The translations under genes and the position numbers were made by a program. From the NCBI RefSeq assembly GCF_007991275.1, contig NZ_BJYA01000025.1, forward strand, positions 1 to 38,966: DNA of 38,966 bases, read 5' to 3'. The notes beneath the pieces were generated by a model. That model did no database searches. It was not told the DNA's origin and worked only from the letters and a program-made list of their open reading frames with translations. Below are positions 23,419 through 32,399 of the stretch, one piece after another; the first letter of the stretch is position 1; each line of letters opens with the position of its first letter. This DNA comes from Alkalibacillus haloalkaliphilus (GTDB lineage Bacteria; Bacillota; Bacilli; Bacillales; Alkalibacillaceae).

Positions 23419-24277
23419 ATTGATCATCTTCTAAAAATGAAATAACTATGCCGCCTTCACCAGCGTAATTAGCAACTAAAGGTCCCATTTCGACAGTGTA
23501 ATCTTCATCTTGATTATACTGCTCTTTAATTTGACTCATTAATTTTTGAGCTCTACTTTCACAATTTCCTTGCGACATAACAATTGTTTTACCTTCAAGT
23601 GTTTTTGAATATTCACCAATCTGTTCAATTAAGCGGCGTAATGCTTTCTTTTCTCCGCGTATCTTTTCAGTGACCTCAATTTCCCCTTCATCTGAAGCTT
23701 TCATTAACAATTTAATGTTTAACGTTTTAGCAATCGTACCGCGGAACTTATCAAGACGACCGCCTTTAATTAAGTTTTCAACAGTTTTTAAAGAGAACAG
23801 TGTAACGGTCTTCTCAACGTTTTGCTTTGTTTGGTTAACAATTTCATGAAAATCTACACTTTTAACCTTCATTTTAATAGCTTCATTGAGTAATAGAGTA
23901 ACACCACATGAAGCGGTTTTCGTATTAATGATTTCTATTTCGCGGTCTGGCTCTTCATCTAAAATCATGTCTCTTCCAATGACTGCATTTTGATAAGTTG
24001 CGCTTAAGTTTTTAGTTAAAGAAAGAAGTAAAATAGGTGTGTTAGCATCTACTTCTTTAAATGCTTCATAGAAATCATTTGGACTTGGAGCGGAAGTTTT
24101 AGGAATGTCTTCCATCGCATTAAACTTCTCGTAATACTGATCTGTTGTTAGTTCGACTCCAGCTTTGTACACACCATCATCAAAATGAATGTTCAAAGGA
24201 ATTTCTTTAATGTTAAACTTCTCTGCAAACCCTTGTGGTAAATCTGCTCCACCATCCACCATAAATTGAATACCCAT
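23417..24277 (-). CDS. DegV-family fatty-acid-binding protein
   Basis: A 286-residue DegV protein. Members bind a fatty acid in a deep pocket, and some (FakB) present it to a fatty-acid kinase. The N-terminus MGIQFMVDGGADLP is a variant of the usual D-S-(T/S)-x-DLP start, with GGADL in place of SSADL. PKTSAPSPNDFYEAF, LSLTKNLSATYQNA and VENLIKGGRLDK are the expected blocks. The C-terminus GPLVANYAGEGGIVISFL is intact. It lies downstream of eamA and the rhomboid gene with 30-base spacing, probably on the same transcript. Ligand and kinase partner are not known. Confidence 0.85.
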   Translation of the reverse strand: MGIQFMVDGGADLPQGFAEKFNIKEIPLNIHFDDGVYKAGVELTTDQYYEKFNAMEDIPKTSAPSPNDFYEAFKEVDANTPILLLSLTKNLSATYQNAVIGRDMILDEEPDREIEIINTKTASCGVTLLLNEAIKMKVKSVDFHEIVNQTKQNVEKTVTLFSLKTVENLIKGGRLDKFRGTIAKTLNIKLLMKASDEGEIEVTEKIRGEKKALRRLIEQIGEYSKTLEGKTIVMSQGNCESRAQKLMSQIKEQYNQDEDYTVEMGPLVANYAGEGGIVISFLEDDQ

Positions 24278-24307
24278 ACCATCACCTCTATAAAATTATT
24301 TTATAAA

Positions 24308-25210
24308 TTATGTTTCGTTAATAACTTTGATTTTCCTCTTTTTTGATGTACTAATAATGAATAACATTAGACCAATAATAACAATTGATCCTCCTAAAAA
24401 CTGAGACCAAGTAACAAGCTCTCCTAGAATAAAGTAAGCCATAATGGAAGCGCCTATTGGTTCAAATAAAACGCCCATTGTAATTGTTGATGCACTTACC
24501 CACTTAATTGCCCAGTTAAATAATGTATGGCCAAAGAAGGTTGGAATGATAGCTAACGCTAAAAAGTACATCCAAGTTTCTCCTGTGTAACCTGTAAAAG
24601 ATGTTCCTAAGACAATATTATATAAGATTAACGTGATGGAACTAACGCCATATACAACAAAAGTATATGTCATTAGTGAAACACGTTTTCGTACATTTTG
24701 TCCAAATAAGAAATAACCGGTAATGGCTATTGCACCCATTAATGCTAAAAAGTTTCCGACTAGAGCCATTCCGCTAATCTGAAAATCGCCCCAACTAATG
24801 ATGACGCTACCAGTAAAGGCGATGATCATACTTAAAACAGCTCCGCTCGTAAATCGTTCTTTAAAAAATAAGTATGTACCTATAAAAGCAAATATAGGTT
24901 GGGTTGTGACTAACACAACTGAACTTGCGACTGATGTATGGTTAAGTGATTCGAACCATAAGATGAAATGTAATGCTAAAAATACACCAGCAGCAGCGGA
25001 AAACCACCAGTCACGTCGCGATATATGTTTAAACTCGCCTGTATGTTTCCAAAGTATTAAAGGAAGCATGATCAATACGGCTAATAATAAACGATAATTA
25101 GCGATCATCGATGAAGGAGCATCAGCTAAACGAACGAATATCGCTGAAGTAGATACGGCTACAACGCCAATGGCAATTGCTATATATGGTGCAAGTTGTT
25201 TATTGTTCAT
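24308..25210 (-). CDS. EamA/DMT-superfamily transporter
   Basis: A ten-helix drug/metabolite transporter of about 300 residues with two EamA repeats, the first at residues about 7-140, the second at about 150-285. Typical segments are ISTSAIFVRLADAPSSMIANYRLLLAVLIMLPL and SASTITMGVLFEPIGASIMAYFILGE. ATG at 25210 is 5-7 bases behind AGGAGTGA; the longer frame from 25267 runs into the rhomboid gene and is unlikely. The basic end (TSKKRKIKV) faces the cytoplasm. It sits 25 bases after the rhomboid gene. The substrate is unknown. Confidence 0.85.
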   Translation of the reverse strand: MNNKQLAPYIAIAIGVVAVSTSAIFVRLADAPSSMIANYRLLLAVLIMLPLILWKHTGEFKHISRRDWWFSAAAGVFLALHFILWFESLNHTSVASSVVLVTTQPIFAFIGTYLFFKERFTSGAVLSMIIAFTGSVIISWGDFQISGMALVGNFLALMGAIAITGYFLFGQNVRKRVSLMTYTFVVYGVSSITLILYNIVLGTSFTGYTGETWMYFLALAIIPTFFGHTLFNWAIKWVSASTITMGVLFEPIGASIMAYFILGELVTWSQFLGGSIVIIGLMLFIISTSKKRKIKVINET

Positions 25211-25235
25211 ACTGTCACTCCTAACCCTCCTACTC

Positions 25236-25832
25236 TTATATTCGAGTTTTCCCTTTATATCTCGCAAATAGAATAGGTCCTAGTGCAAGGCCACCAATTA
25301 GGCCGAAAATGTGACCGAAAATATTAATGTTAGGTCTGAATGTAAGGAATAATCCTACAATAACAATAATGATTATGATTTGCCTACTATTTGAATCTAT
25401 TAGTTCAGGTTTCATGAACAGTAAGTATAAATATATACCGAATAAACCGAAAATGGCACCAGAAGCACCAATGTTTGCTGTTGCAAGAGATGCTAAAAAT
25501 AACGTTGCGAAGTTCGCAATTATTCCCGCGCCTAAATATGCTAAAATAAATTTAAACCGTCCAAGCATCGCTTCTAATGCAGGGCCAAATAAAATTAAAC
25601 TAAACGTATTAAATAATAAGTGCGTTGGTTCAACATGAACGAAAATCGATGAAATTAAACGCCAATATTGATCAAAGTAAATAATAGCAAAATTCCAACC
25701 ACTTAATAGGTCACGAAGCTCTGTTGAAATGTTAACGAGTAAAAATATGATGATATGTATAACGGCAATCGTTGAAATAACAGGGTAAAAACGTAAGTAT
25801 TCTTTAAAGCTTTCTGTGCGTATAAAAAACAT
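25236..25832 (-). CDS. Rhomboid-family intramembrane serine protease (YdcA-like)
   Basis: A six-helix membrane protein of 198 residues, the size of B. subtilis YdcA. Catalytic Ser124 lies in GASGAIFGLFG and the partner His174 in FGHIFGLIGG. The HVEPTHLLFNTFSLILFGPALE loop-helix block (the conserved HxxxN region) is present. ATG at 25832 follows AGTGAGGCG; the in-frame GTG at 25847 lies within that site. The gene is divergent from acpS, as expected for this conserved neighbourhood. Confidence 0.88.
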   Translation of the reverse strand: MFFIRTESFKEYLRFYPVISTIAVIHIIIFLLVNISTELRDLLSGWNFAIIYFDQYWRLISSIFVHVEPTHLLFNTFSLILFGPALEAMLGRFKFILAYLGAGIIANFATLFLASLATANIGASGAIFGLFGIYLYLLFMKPELIDSNSRQIIIIIVIVGLFLTFRPNINIFGHIFGLIGGLALGPILFARYKGKTRI

Positions 25833-25870
25833 AATTAAACGCCTCACTTATAATGTACATATTTCCTTTA

Positions 25871-25899
25871 AGAATACTAATCTTTGCGAAAACTTGCAA
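25871..25899 (-). promoter_or_regulatory. Candidate promoter of the rhomboid-eamA-degV unit
   Basis: On the minus strand TTGCAA (25894-25899) and TATTCT (25871-25876) are 17 bases apart, 39 bases upstream of the rhomboid start. Confidence 0.45.
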
Positions 25900-25918
25900 T
25901 AAGAAAGAAGGGCATAAC

Positions 25919-26281
25919 ATGATTACAGGGACTGGAATCGATATTACAGAATTTGATCGAATCAAACAGTTAGTAGAGAGACAACCACGATTTCCTAAAA
26001 GAGTATTAACTGAACATGAGTTACATAAGTATTATAATTATCAAAATGAGCGAAGGAAGATGGAGTTTTTAGCTGGTCGATACGCTGCCAAAGAGGCTTA
26101 TAGTAAAGCGGTTGGCTGTGGTATCGGTGAAGAGTTATCTTTTCAATCTATTGAAGTTTTATCGAATGAAAAAGGACAGCCACACGTTAAGTTAAATGGA
26201 GAGAAACAGTTAGGGACACACATTTCAATTTCCCATAGTGAAGCTTATGCCATAGCTCAAGTAATAATTGAACAAGTTTGA
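25919..26281 (+). CDS. acpS: Holo-[acyl-carrier-protein] synthase
   Basis: Transfers 4'-phosphopantetheine from coenzyme A to acyl carrier protein. The 120-residue protein starts MITGTGIDITEFDRI, with the magnesium-binding Asp8, and has LAGRYAAKEAYSKAVG with the second ligand glutamate and catalytic lysine, and ISISHSEAYAIAQV at the end. ATG at 25919 follows GAAGGG; the longer frame from 25853 has no ribosome site and adds an unusual N-terminus. As in B. subtilis, ydcC and alr follow. Confidence 0.94.
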   Translation: MITGTGIDITEFDRIKQLVERQPRFPKRVLTEHELHKYYNYQNERRKMEFLAGRYAAKEAYSKAVGCGIGEELSFQSIEVLSNEKGQPHVKLNGEKQLGTHISISHSEAYAIAQVIIEQV

Positions 26282-26380
26282 TAGCTAGTCTGCATATTCA
26301 TACTCCTTGTCTCATATAGTGTATTGCGGGTAACAAAAAGGGTCCGATGTGCACATTGTCACCGCAACCGAATAGATCGT

Positions 26381-26399
26381 TTGTTCAAAAAGTGAACAA
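26381..26399. promoter_or_regulatory. Inverted repeat upstream of ydcC
   Basis: TTGTTCA and TGAACAA are perfect 7-bp arms around 5 bases, 32 bases before the ydcC start. It could be an operator or a leader hairpin. No T-run follows, so a terminator is unlikely. The remaining bases between acpS and ydcC hold no visible gene. Confidence 0.4.
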
Positions 26400-26431
26400 G
26401 CAATGAAAATTGAGACGAAGGAGTTGTCCAA

Positions 26432-27451
26432 ATGAAAAGAAAATTATTTCTCTTCTTATCCATTATGTTAACCGCTGTTCTCTTAACTGCATGTGGAGAA
26501 GAGACTGTAGACGACGTTCTACAATCACTTGATGACCAAGTAGCTGACATGTCGAGTTTCAAAGCTTCTGCAGAGATGACAATGACAACTGGGGAAGAAT
26601 CACAACAATATCAAATTGATGTTTGGCACAAAAAAGAAGATTATTTCAAAGTTGTTATGAATAACATGGCTGATGAACAAGGTAATCAAGTCATTTTGCG
26701 TAACGATGAAGGTGTATTTGTTTTAACTCCTTCGATCAATAAGAGTTACAAATTCCAAAATGACTGGCCGAAACAACATAGCCAACCGTACTTATACACC
26801 TCGCTTGTCAGTGACATTATCAGCGATAGTGAACGAGAGTTCCAAATGACTGATAACTATTATGTCTTTAAAGTGAAGACAAACTATAAAGGTAATCAGC
26901 AGTTACCTTTCCAGGAAGTTTACTTCCACAAAGGATCCTATGACCCGGCGTTAGTTAGAGTTCAAGACCACAACGGTGAGACGATCGTTGAGGTAGATTT
27001 CACTTCTTTTGAATTTGATGTAGAGATTAGTGACGAAGAGTTTGATACTGAGCAAAACTTAGCTGAAGGTGCAGTGAGCGTACCAACAATGACTGAGTTG
27101 GAAGATCGCGATATGGAAGTGTATTTCCCATCATTTGTACCTGAAGGTGTAGAGGCTTCTAGCGAAGAGGTAGTAGACTTTGAAGATGGCGAGCGGGTCA
27201 TCTTATCATATGAAGGTGAAAAGCCATTTACCCTCGTGCAAGAGAAATTCGACTCTTACCCTACAAGCTTAATGGTTCCAGTCCATGCAGGCGGTGACAT
27301 GGTTGACTTAGGCTTTGCTGTAGGTCACTTAACGAACAATTCGTTAGAGTGGGAGTTAGATGGAATGCGCTTTGTACTAGCGAGTGAATCGTTAACTGTT
27401 AATGAAATGGTTCAGATCGCACAATCAGTAGAATCTCAAATGATGAAATAA
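26432..27451 (+). CDS. ydcC: LolA-like outer-surface lipoprotein (YdcC family)
   Basis: A 339-residue secreted lipoprotein with signal peptide MKRKLFLFLSIMLTAVLLTAC (lipobox LTAC, Cys21). The mature part begins with a helix, then beta-rich sequence like the LolA/LolB lipid-carrier fold (SSFKASAEMTMTTGEESQQYQIDVWHKKEDYFKV). The second half is a DUF4367-like region with PSFVPEG and LSYEG. The related GerS of clostridia acts in spore cortex breakdown, so an envelope or sporulation role is possible, but is inference. The start follows GAAGGAG. It is flanked by acpS and alr as in B. subtilis, and its own terminator follows. Confidence 0.85.
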   Translation: MKRKLFLFLSIMLTAVLLTACGEETVDDVLQSLDDQVADMSSFKASAEMTMTTGEESQQYQIDVWHKKEDYFKVVMNNMADEQGNQVILRNDEGVFVLTPSINKSYKFQNDWPKQHSQPYLYTSLVSDIISDSEREFQMTDNYYVFKVKTNYKGNQQLPFQEVYFHKGSYDPALVRVQDHNGETIVEVDFTSFEFDVEISDEEFDTEQNLAEGAVSVPTMTELEDRDMEVYFPSFVPEGVEASSEEVVDFEDGERVILSYEGEKPFTLVQEKFDSYPTSLMVPVHAGGDMVDLGFAVGHLTNNSLEWELDGMRFVLASESLTVNEMVQIAQSVESQMMK

Positions 27452-27483
27452 GGAAAAGTAACATTCAAATAGTGTTCATTAGG

Positions 27484-27505
27484 TGCCCAAAGTAATCTTT
27501 GGGCA
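27484..27505 (+). terminator. Terminator after ydcC
   Basis: Perfect 9-bp arms TGCCCAAAG and CTTTGGGCA around a 4-base loop, followed by TTTTCTGTTT. Confidence 0.85.
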
Positions 27506-27550
27506 TTTTCTGTTTGCGTCAAATAAGTAAATAACAAGTCGAATGGATAT

Positions 27551-27578
27551 TTGACATGCCTTGTGGTAGAAATAGATA
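27551..27578 (+). promoter_or_regulatory. Candidate alr promoter
   Basis: A perfect TTGACA at 27551-27556 is followed after 16 bases by TAGATA (27573-27578). A TAATAT lies at 27577-27582 with 20-base spacing. The -35 box is clear; which -10 is used is not. Confidence 0.45.
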
Positions 27579-27623
27579 ATATAATGTAAGCTCAATAAAA
27601 AGTGGAAAAAGAAGGTCAAAGTT

Positions 27624-28739
27624 ATGGTGAAACAATTTTATCGAGATACGTGGGCAGAAGTTGATTTAAATGCAATTAAACATAACGTCAAGCAAATGAA
27701 GAAAATATACCCATCACCAAAGTCAGTGTATGCAGTTGTTAAAGCAAACGCATACGGTCACGGTGATATCCAAGTAGCTGAAGCTGCAATAGAAGCGGGT
27801 GCTAACAAGCTAGCAGTCGCTTTACTAGACGAAGCGTTACAATTACGAGAAAGTTTCCCAGATGTTCCGATTCTCGTTTTGGGGAGGATTCGCCCGAGCG
27901 ATGCACAAATAGCAGCTGATCACAATTTAACAGTTACAGTGTTCCAAAAAGATTGGTTAGTAGAAGCATCCAAACAGTTAACAACTAAGTTAAATATTCA
28001 TCTCAAATTTGATACAGGAATGAATCGTTTAGGTATAAGAACGAAAGATGAAGCGTATGATGTATTAAAAGAGCTAAAATCGACAACTATGGTAGTAACA
28101 GGGGTTTATTCACATTTAGCAACTGCAGATGAAAATAACGAAGCTCATCTTGAAAAACAGTTTGAGCGTTTCAAAGAGTCTTTGAAACTTCTACAAGACA
28201 ATATTCCGAATAAGGTAGAAGTACACTTAGGTAATTCTGCTGGCGCTATGCGATTTCCGAACTCTATGTATGATGCTGTAAGGTTTGGTATTGGCATGTA
28301 CGGTTTATACCCTTCTGATCTCGTTAAACGTGAAACAGGAATTCCGTTAAAACCAGCGTTTTCACTAATTAGTCAATTAACACATGTTAAGAAAATAAAT
28401 AAAGGTGATACAATCAGCTATGGGGCAACATATACCGCTGAAGAAGATGAATGGATTGGTACAGTCCCTTTAGGTTATGGGGACGGCTGGATTAGAAAAT
28501 TGCAAGGCTTCCATGTATTAATCGATGGTAAGAAGTACCCTATTGTAGGTCGAATATGTATGGATCAATTTATGGTGAAGTTAGATCAACATAAACCGGT
28601 CGATACGAAAGTGACAATCATAGGTGAAGAAGGCGGGGAAACCGTTTCGACAGATGATGTCGCAACTCACCTTGAAACGATTAATTATGAGATTCCTTGT
28701 ATGATTAATGAACGAGTTCCGAGGGTCTATATTGATTAA
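27624..28739 (+). CDS. alr: Alanine racemase
   Basis: A PLP enzyme that interconverts L- and D-alanine for peptidoglycan. The 371-residue protein has the PLP lysine Lys40 in YAVVKANAYGHG and the second catalytic base Tyr266 in TISYGATYTAEED, equivalent to Lys39 and Tyr265 of the Geobacillus enzyme. LKFDTGMNRLGI, HLGNSAGAMR, RFGIGMYGLYP and VGRICMDQFMV are further family blocks. The start follows GAAGGTCAAAG. It is separated from ydcC by a terminator and has its own promoter. A short GAAA-loop hairpin (28744-28757) follows its stop. Confidence 0.95.
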   Translation: MVKQFYRDTWAEVDLNAIKHNVKQMKKIYPSPKSVYAVVKANAYGHGDIQVAEAAIEAGANKLAVALLDEALQLRESFPDVPILVLGRIRPSDAQIAADHNLTVTVFQKDWLVEASKQLTTKLNIHLKFDTGMNRLGIRTKDEAYDVLKELKSTTMVVTGVYSHLATADENNEAHLEKQFERFKESLKLLQDNIPNKVEVHLGNSAGAMRFPNSMYDAVRFGIGMYGLYPSDLVKRETGIPLKPAFSLISQLTHVKKINKGDTISYGATYTAEEDEWIGTVPLGYGDGWIRKLQGFHVLIDGKKYPIVGRICMDQFMVKLDQHKPVDTKVTIIGEEGGETVSTDDVATHLETINYEIPCMINERVPRVYID

Positions 28740-28786
28740 CAAACGCTAGAAATAGCGACACAATAATATTCTGCTAAAGATTTTCC

Positions 28787-28816
28787 TTTACGAAACTTAG
28801 CGAATGATGTTATGAT
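28787..28816 (+). promoter_or_regulatory. Candidate mazEF promoter
   Basis: TTTACG (28787-28792) and TATGAT (28811-28816) with an 18-base spacer, 41 bases before mazE. Confidence 0.5.
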
Positions 28817-28857
28817 GTTTTTAGATTTGTTGTTCGTAAAATGTTGGGGGTGTAAGG

Positions 28858-29139
28858 ATGTCAGAGTCTTCGAAAGAGGTAGTTGTTCAATTACCGATGT
28901 CTTTACTGAATGAGTGCGATGAGTTGGTTAAGAATGAGGAAGATGTAAGTGATCGTCAGCAGCTCATTCTACATGCTATTAATAGCTATGTGAAAGAAGA
29001 AAAGAAACGTAAAATTAAAGAAAAGATGCGCCGTGGTTATGTAGAAATGAGGAATATCAACTTAGATATCGCATCTGAAGCTTTCCAAGCTGAAGAGGAG
29101 GCTGAAACCACTCTAGAGCGCTTAGTGAGTGGGGTGTAA
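28858..29139 (+). CDS. mazE: MazE-type antitoxin (EndoAI), ribbon-helix-helix
   Basis: The antitoxin that neutralises MazF and probably represses its own promoter. The 93-residue protein has an N-terminal ribbon-helix-helix region ([22 protein letters not shown], then [20 protein letters not shown]) and an acidic C-terminal tail ([16 protein letters not shown]) of the type that wraps round the toxin. This is the EndoAI form of Bacilli, not the AbrB-fold MazE of E. coli. The start follows GGGGGTG. The toxin gene begins 5 bases after the stop. Confidence 0.92.
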   Translation: MSESSKEVVVQLPMSLLNECDELVKNEEDVSDRQQLILHAINSYVKEEKKRKIKEKMRRGYVEMRNINLDIASEAFQAEEEAETTLERLVSGV

Positions 29140-29144
29140 TTAAC

Positions 29145-29495
29145 TTGTACGTTAAACGAGGCGACGTCTACTACGCAGACCTGACCCCCGTGGTAGGCTC
29201 TGAACAAGGCGGTGTTCGCCCAGTTCTTATTATTCAAAATAATATAGGGAACCGATTTAGCCCAACAGTAATCGTTGCTGCTATTACTGCTCAAATTCAA
29301 AAGGCAAAATTACCGACACATGTCGAAATTGATGCTGAAAAGTACGAATTTGAGCGTGACTCTGTTATTCTTTTAGAACAGATTCGGACAATCGACAAAC
29401 AACGGTTAACTGATAAGATTACAACGCTAGACGAATACTTAATGGGTCAAGTAGACGATGCGTTACAAATTAGTCTTGGGTTATTAGATTTATAG
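29145..29495 (+). CDS. mazF: MazF-type endoribonuclease toxin (EndoA)
   Basis: A sequence-specific mRNA interferase; the Bacillus homologue cuts at UACAU. The 116-residue protein begins [31 protein letters not shown] and continues [27 protein letters not shown] and [17 protein letters not shown], near-identical to what I recall of B. subtilis EndoA. The start is TTG at 29145 behind GGGGTG, the same unusual start as in B. subtilis, which may keep toxin yield below antitoxin. It lies directly upstream of the stress operon as in relatives. Confidence 0.95.
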   Translation: MYVKRGDVYYADLTPVVGSEQGGVRPVLIIQNNIGNRFSPTVIVAAITAQIQKAKLPTHVEIDAEKYEFERDSVILLEQIRTIDKQRLTDKITTLDEYLMGQVDDALQISLGLLDL

Positions 29496-29502
29496 TGATT
29501 AT

Positions 29503-29557
29503 AAAGAGGCCACCTTTTATGAGTATGTATAATACATATTGATAAAAGGTGGTCTTT
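29503..29557 (+). terminator. Terminator after mazF
   Basis: A long hairpin: AGGCCACCTTTTAT on the left pairs with ATAAAAGGTGGTCTTT on the right apart from a one-base bulge. An inner ATGTAT/ATACAT stem occupies the loop. TTTTCG follows. A second small hairpin (ACCATCTT / AAGATGGT, 29623-29642) lies further down in the gap before rsbR; I see no clear promoter there. Confidence 0.75.
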
Positions 29558-29728
29558 TCGTCTTAAATAAGGGGATATGCTCCTCTATACTTTATATTTT
29601 TCCCAATATAAACTATAATAAAACCATCTTGAATAAGATGGTAAAGTTTTCTGACAAATTAAGTAGAAATTAGTCAAATTAAATGGTAAATTGTAGTTAA
29701 CATAATAATATGGAGGTACGTCATTCGT

Positions 29729-30595
29729 ATGAACCTAAAAGAACTTGTATTAGAAAATAGTGATGAGATTGTTAGCAGGTGGGTTGAAAAACAAGGGAAC
29801 CATTCGTTACAAGATTATAGCTCAACAATATCAAATGATATGATTAAGCAAATGAACCATGAGTTCGCAGACATTATCATTTCCAGCTTGAAAGAAGGCG
29901 GAGCGAACTTAGAAAACTTAGATGATTTCGCTGAGAAAGTGGTTAACCTTGGGTGGCCGTTTGGCTATATTACTGAAGGACTACAAATTTTTCGAACGGA
30001 AAGTATTAAGTTTGTTCTAGACCAACAAGGAACGGAAAATAAAGAAGAATTTATATATGTAATGGACGGGATTAACGAGTGGATCGATCCGTTAAAAACG
30101 AGGCTTATGAATCAATACTCAGCAAATTGGAATAACATTATTTCTTTACAAAAGTTAGCCTTAGAAGAGTTGTCAGCACCGTTAATTCCAGTGATGGATG
30201 AAATAACAGTTATGCCATTAGTTGGAACGATTGATACAGACCGTGCCAAACTAATTATGGAAAACTTGCTTAGCGGTGTCGTTAAAAACCGTACGGACGT
30301 TGTCTTAATAGATATTACAGGTGTCCCTGTCGTTGATACAATGGTCGCGCATCACATTATACAAGCTGCAGAAGCGGTTAGATTGCTAGGTGCAACGTGT
30401 ATTTTAGTTGGTATTCGTCCAGAAATCGCCCAGACGATCGTTAACTTAGGAATCGACTTAAGTCAGTTCCCTACTAAGAGCTCACTTAAGAAAGGTTTTG
30501 AAACTGCTTTAGAAATTACAGATAAGCAAATTGTATCAAACGATGATAAGAAAGAAGACGTTGAAGAAATCTTAGATGCGATTGGGAAGGAGTAA
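29729..30595 (+). CDS. rsbR: Stressosome co-antagonist RsbR
   Basis: With RsbS this builds the stressosome, the cytoplasmic shell that senses environmental stress and holds RsbT. The 288-residue protein has an N-terminal globin-like sensor domain (about 1-145), a linker helix, and a C-terminal STAS domain (about 155-265). The STAS domain carries [12 protein letters not shown] and [18 protein letters not shown], whose threonines correspond to the phosphorylation sites Thr171 and Thr205 of B. subtilis RsbRA. The start follows GGAGGTACG. The stop overlaps the next start by one base (TAATG). Confidence 0.93.
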   Translation: MNLKELVLENSDEIVSRWVEKQGNHSLQDYSSTISNDMIKQMNHEFADIIISSLKEGGANLENLDDFAEKVVNLGWPFGYITEGLQIFRTESIKFVLDQQGTENKEEFIYVMDGINEWIDPLKTRLMNQYSANWNNIISLQKLALEELSAPLIPVMDEITVMPLVGTIDTDRAKLIMENLLSGVVKNRTDVVLIDITGVPVVDTMVAHHIIQAAEAVRLLGATCILVGIRPEIAQTIVNLGIDLSQFPTKSSLKKGFETALEITDKQIVSNDDKKEDVEEILDAIGKE

Positions 30596-30960
30596 TGAAC
30601 GTGCGTGTACCAATTTTAAAGTTGCATAATTATTTATTAGTTTCAATTCAAATAGAGTTAGATGACCAAACAGCGATGCAATTTCAAGAAGACTTACTAA
30701 GTAAAATTCATGAAACAGGAGCAACTGGAGTTGTTATTGATTTAACATCAGTTGAGGTTGTCGATTCATTTATTGCTAAAGTATTTGGAGATGTAGTATC
30801 AATGGCTGATTTAATGGGAGCAAAGGTAGTATTCACTGGTATACAACCAGCAGTTTCGATGACATTGATTGAACTCGGTATTTATTTAAAGGAGGTACCA
30901 ACTGCATTAGATCTAGAGCAAGGTATTATTAAGTTAAGACAAGAATTGGAGGAGAAGTGA
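30595..30960 (+). CDS. rsbS: Stressosome scaffold protein RsbS
   Basis: A single STAS-domain protein that binds and sequesters RsbT until phosphorylated. It has 121 residues. Ser58 in [12 protein letters not shown] matches the Ser59 phosphorylation site of B. subtilis, and [20 protein letters not shown] is the conserved C-terminal half. Two starts are possible: ATG 30595, which is close to the GGAG, or GTG 30601, with better spacing (8 bases) and two residues shorter. Confidence 0.93.
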   Translation: MNVRVPILKLHNYLLVSIQIELDDQTAMQFQEDLLSKIHETGATGVVIDLTSVEVVDSFIAKVFGDVVSMADLMGAKVVFTGIQPAVSMTLIELGIYLKEVPTALDLEQGIIKLRQELEEK

Positions 30961-31364
30961 TGAAAGAAACGGTATCCTCTGTTGTTATTAAAAAAGAATG
31001 GGATATTGTTGGTGCGCGACAAGCGGGAAGGCAACTCTCTCAAGAACTTGGCTTTGGTTCTGTAGACCAAGCTAGAATTGCTACTGCTATATCAGAGTTG
31101 GCCCGCAATATATACTTGTATGCAAAAGAAGGAGAAATTTCCTTTGAAGAGTTGTATGACTTACCTAAAGTAGGTCTTAAAATAGTTGCGAGAGACAAAG
31201 GTCCAGGCATTAATGACCTAAGCGCTGTAATGCAAGATGGTTACTCCACTTCTGGTGGTTTAGGTGCTGGTTTACCAGGTGTTAAAAGGCTGATGGATGA
31301 ATTTGATTTAGTATCAGACGAAGAAGGCACCAAAGTGACCGCCATCAAGTGGGCCCGGCCATAG
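30960..31364 (+). CDS. rsbT: Serine/threonine kinase and switch protein RsbT
   Basis: A GHKL-type kinase that phosphorylates RsbR and RsbS, leaves the stressosome on stress and activates RsbU. The ATG at 30960 overlaps the rsbS stop by one base and lies 7 bases after GGAGG, giving 134 residues. Nucleotide-binding boxes are visible: ISELARNIYLYA (N box), ARDKGPGI (G1) and SGGLGAGLPGVKRL (G2). Confidence 0.94.
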   Translation: MKETVSSVVIKKEWDIVGARQAGRQLSQELGFGSVDQARIATAISELARNIYLYAKEGEISFEELYDLPKVGLKIVARDKGPGINDLSAVMQDGYSTSGGLGAGLPGVKRLMDEFDLVSDEEGTKVTAIKWARP

Positions 31365-31376
31365 GAGGGGTACTAA

Positions 31377-32399
31377 TTGAGTTCGTTACAATCAGATATG
31401 CAAGATTATAAAGACTTACTATCGAAATACTTGGAGACTAAAGATGAAGCAATTCTTTATCAAGCTGAACAATTTAGTAAGCAATCTATTCAACAAAATA
31501 TCTCTCCGGATGAAATAGTAAATGTTCACTATCAAGCCTTGAAGGAGATCTACCCGGACCTTCACGAACAAATAGAAGGGTCCTTTAAATTTTTAATCGA
31601 AACGATGATTTCGTACGGCTTAGCCTATCAAGAGCATCAAGTATTACGTGAAAAACAAATCGAGTTAAAGTCTGAGATCGGTGTGGCAGCTAATATGCAA
31701 AACACGTTACTTAAAACATCAGTCCCTAAAACACATGCCATTGATATAGGTGTGAAGTCTGTACCAGCTAAAGAGATGAACGGTGATTATCATCATTTTA
31801 TTAAAGATGAACAAGGTAATGTCGGGGTTGCTGTCGCAGATGTAATTGGGAAAGGGATTCCTGCAGCTTTTTGTATGTCGATGATTAAATTTGCAATGGA
31901 AAGTTTCTCAGAGAACCAAATTTACCCACAATGGATCCTAGACTCATTAAACCGTGTCGTTAGTCGAAATGTTGAACAAGGTATGTTTGTTACAATGTTT
32001 TATGGTTTGTATGATGTCTATACACACCAGTTTTACTATGCATCTGCTGGGCATGAACCATGTTTTATTTTAAGGAATGAGACGAAAGAATTTGAAGAGA
32101 TTGATGCAAAAGGTTTGTTGCTTGGTGTTGAAAGCGCCGTTAAGTATGAGCAACTTAACACTTCCATTCATGAAGGAGACTTAATCGTGCTACTTACTGA
32201 TGGTGTGACAGAGTGTCGAGTGGATGGGCGCTTCATAGAACAAGAAGAAGTGTTAAATATAATTAAGGAACATGAACATTTAAACTCACAAGAAATTGTT
32301 GAGCACGTATTTAAATACTTTGAGCGCTTACAAGACTTTCAACTAAGGGATGACTTTACACTAGTTGTTATGAAAAGAAATTCTAGCCTAAGTGTTTAA
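31377..32399 (+). CDS. rsbU: PP2C-type phosphatase RsbU
   Basis: The phosphatase that dephosphorylates RsbV-P when bound by RsbT, switching on SigB. The first 110 residues or so form the helical RsbT-binding domain. The PP2C domain (about 120-335) has metal-binding aspartates in VPAKEMNGDYHHF, VADVIGKGIPAAFCMS, VLLTDGVTECR and LRDDFTLVVMK. The start is TTG at 31377, 7 bases behind GGAGGGG. Its last codons contain the -35 box of the SigB promoter for rsbV. Confidence 0.94.
   Translation: MSSLQSDMQDYKDLLSKYLETKDEAILYQAEQFSKQSIQQNISPDEIVNVHYQALKEIYPDLHEQIEGSFKFLIETMISYGLAYQEHQVLREKQIELKSEIGVAANMQNTLLKTSVPKTHAIDIGVKSVPAKEMNGDYHHFIKDEQGNVGVAVADVIGKGIPAAFCMSMIKFAMESFSENQIYPQWILDSLNRVVSRNVEQGMFVTMFYGLYDVYTHQFYYASAGHEPCFILRNETKEFEEIDAKGLLLGVESAVKYEQLNTSIHEGDLIVLLTDGVTECRVDGRFIEQEEVLNIIKEHEHLNSQEIVEHVFKYFERLQDFQLRDDFTLVVMKRNSSLSV

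Noticed and set aside
28744-28757. Terminator after alr
   Set aside because: CGCTA-GAAA-TAGCG is a tidy tetraloop hairpin, but no T-run follows, so I did not list it as a terminator.
29623-29642. Second terminator or regulatory hairpin before rsbR
   Set aside because: The ACCATCTT/AAGATGGT stem is perfect, but AAAG separates it from the T-run and the role is unclear; it is mentioned only under the mazF terminator.
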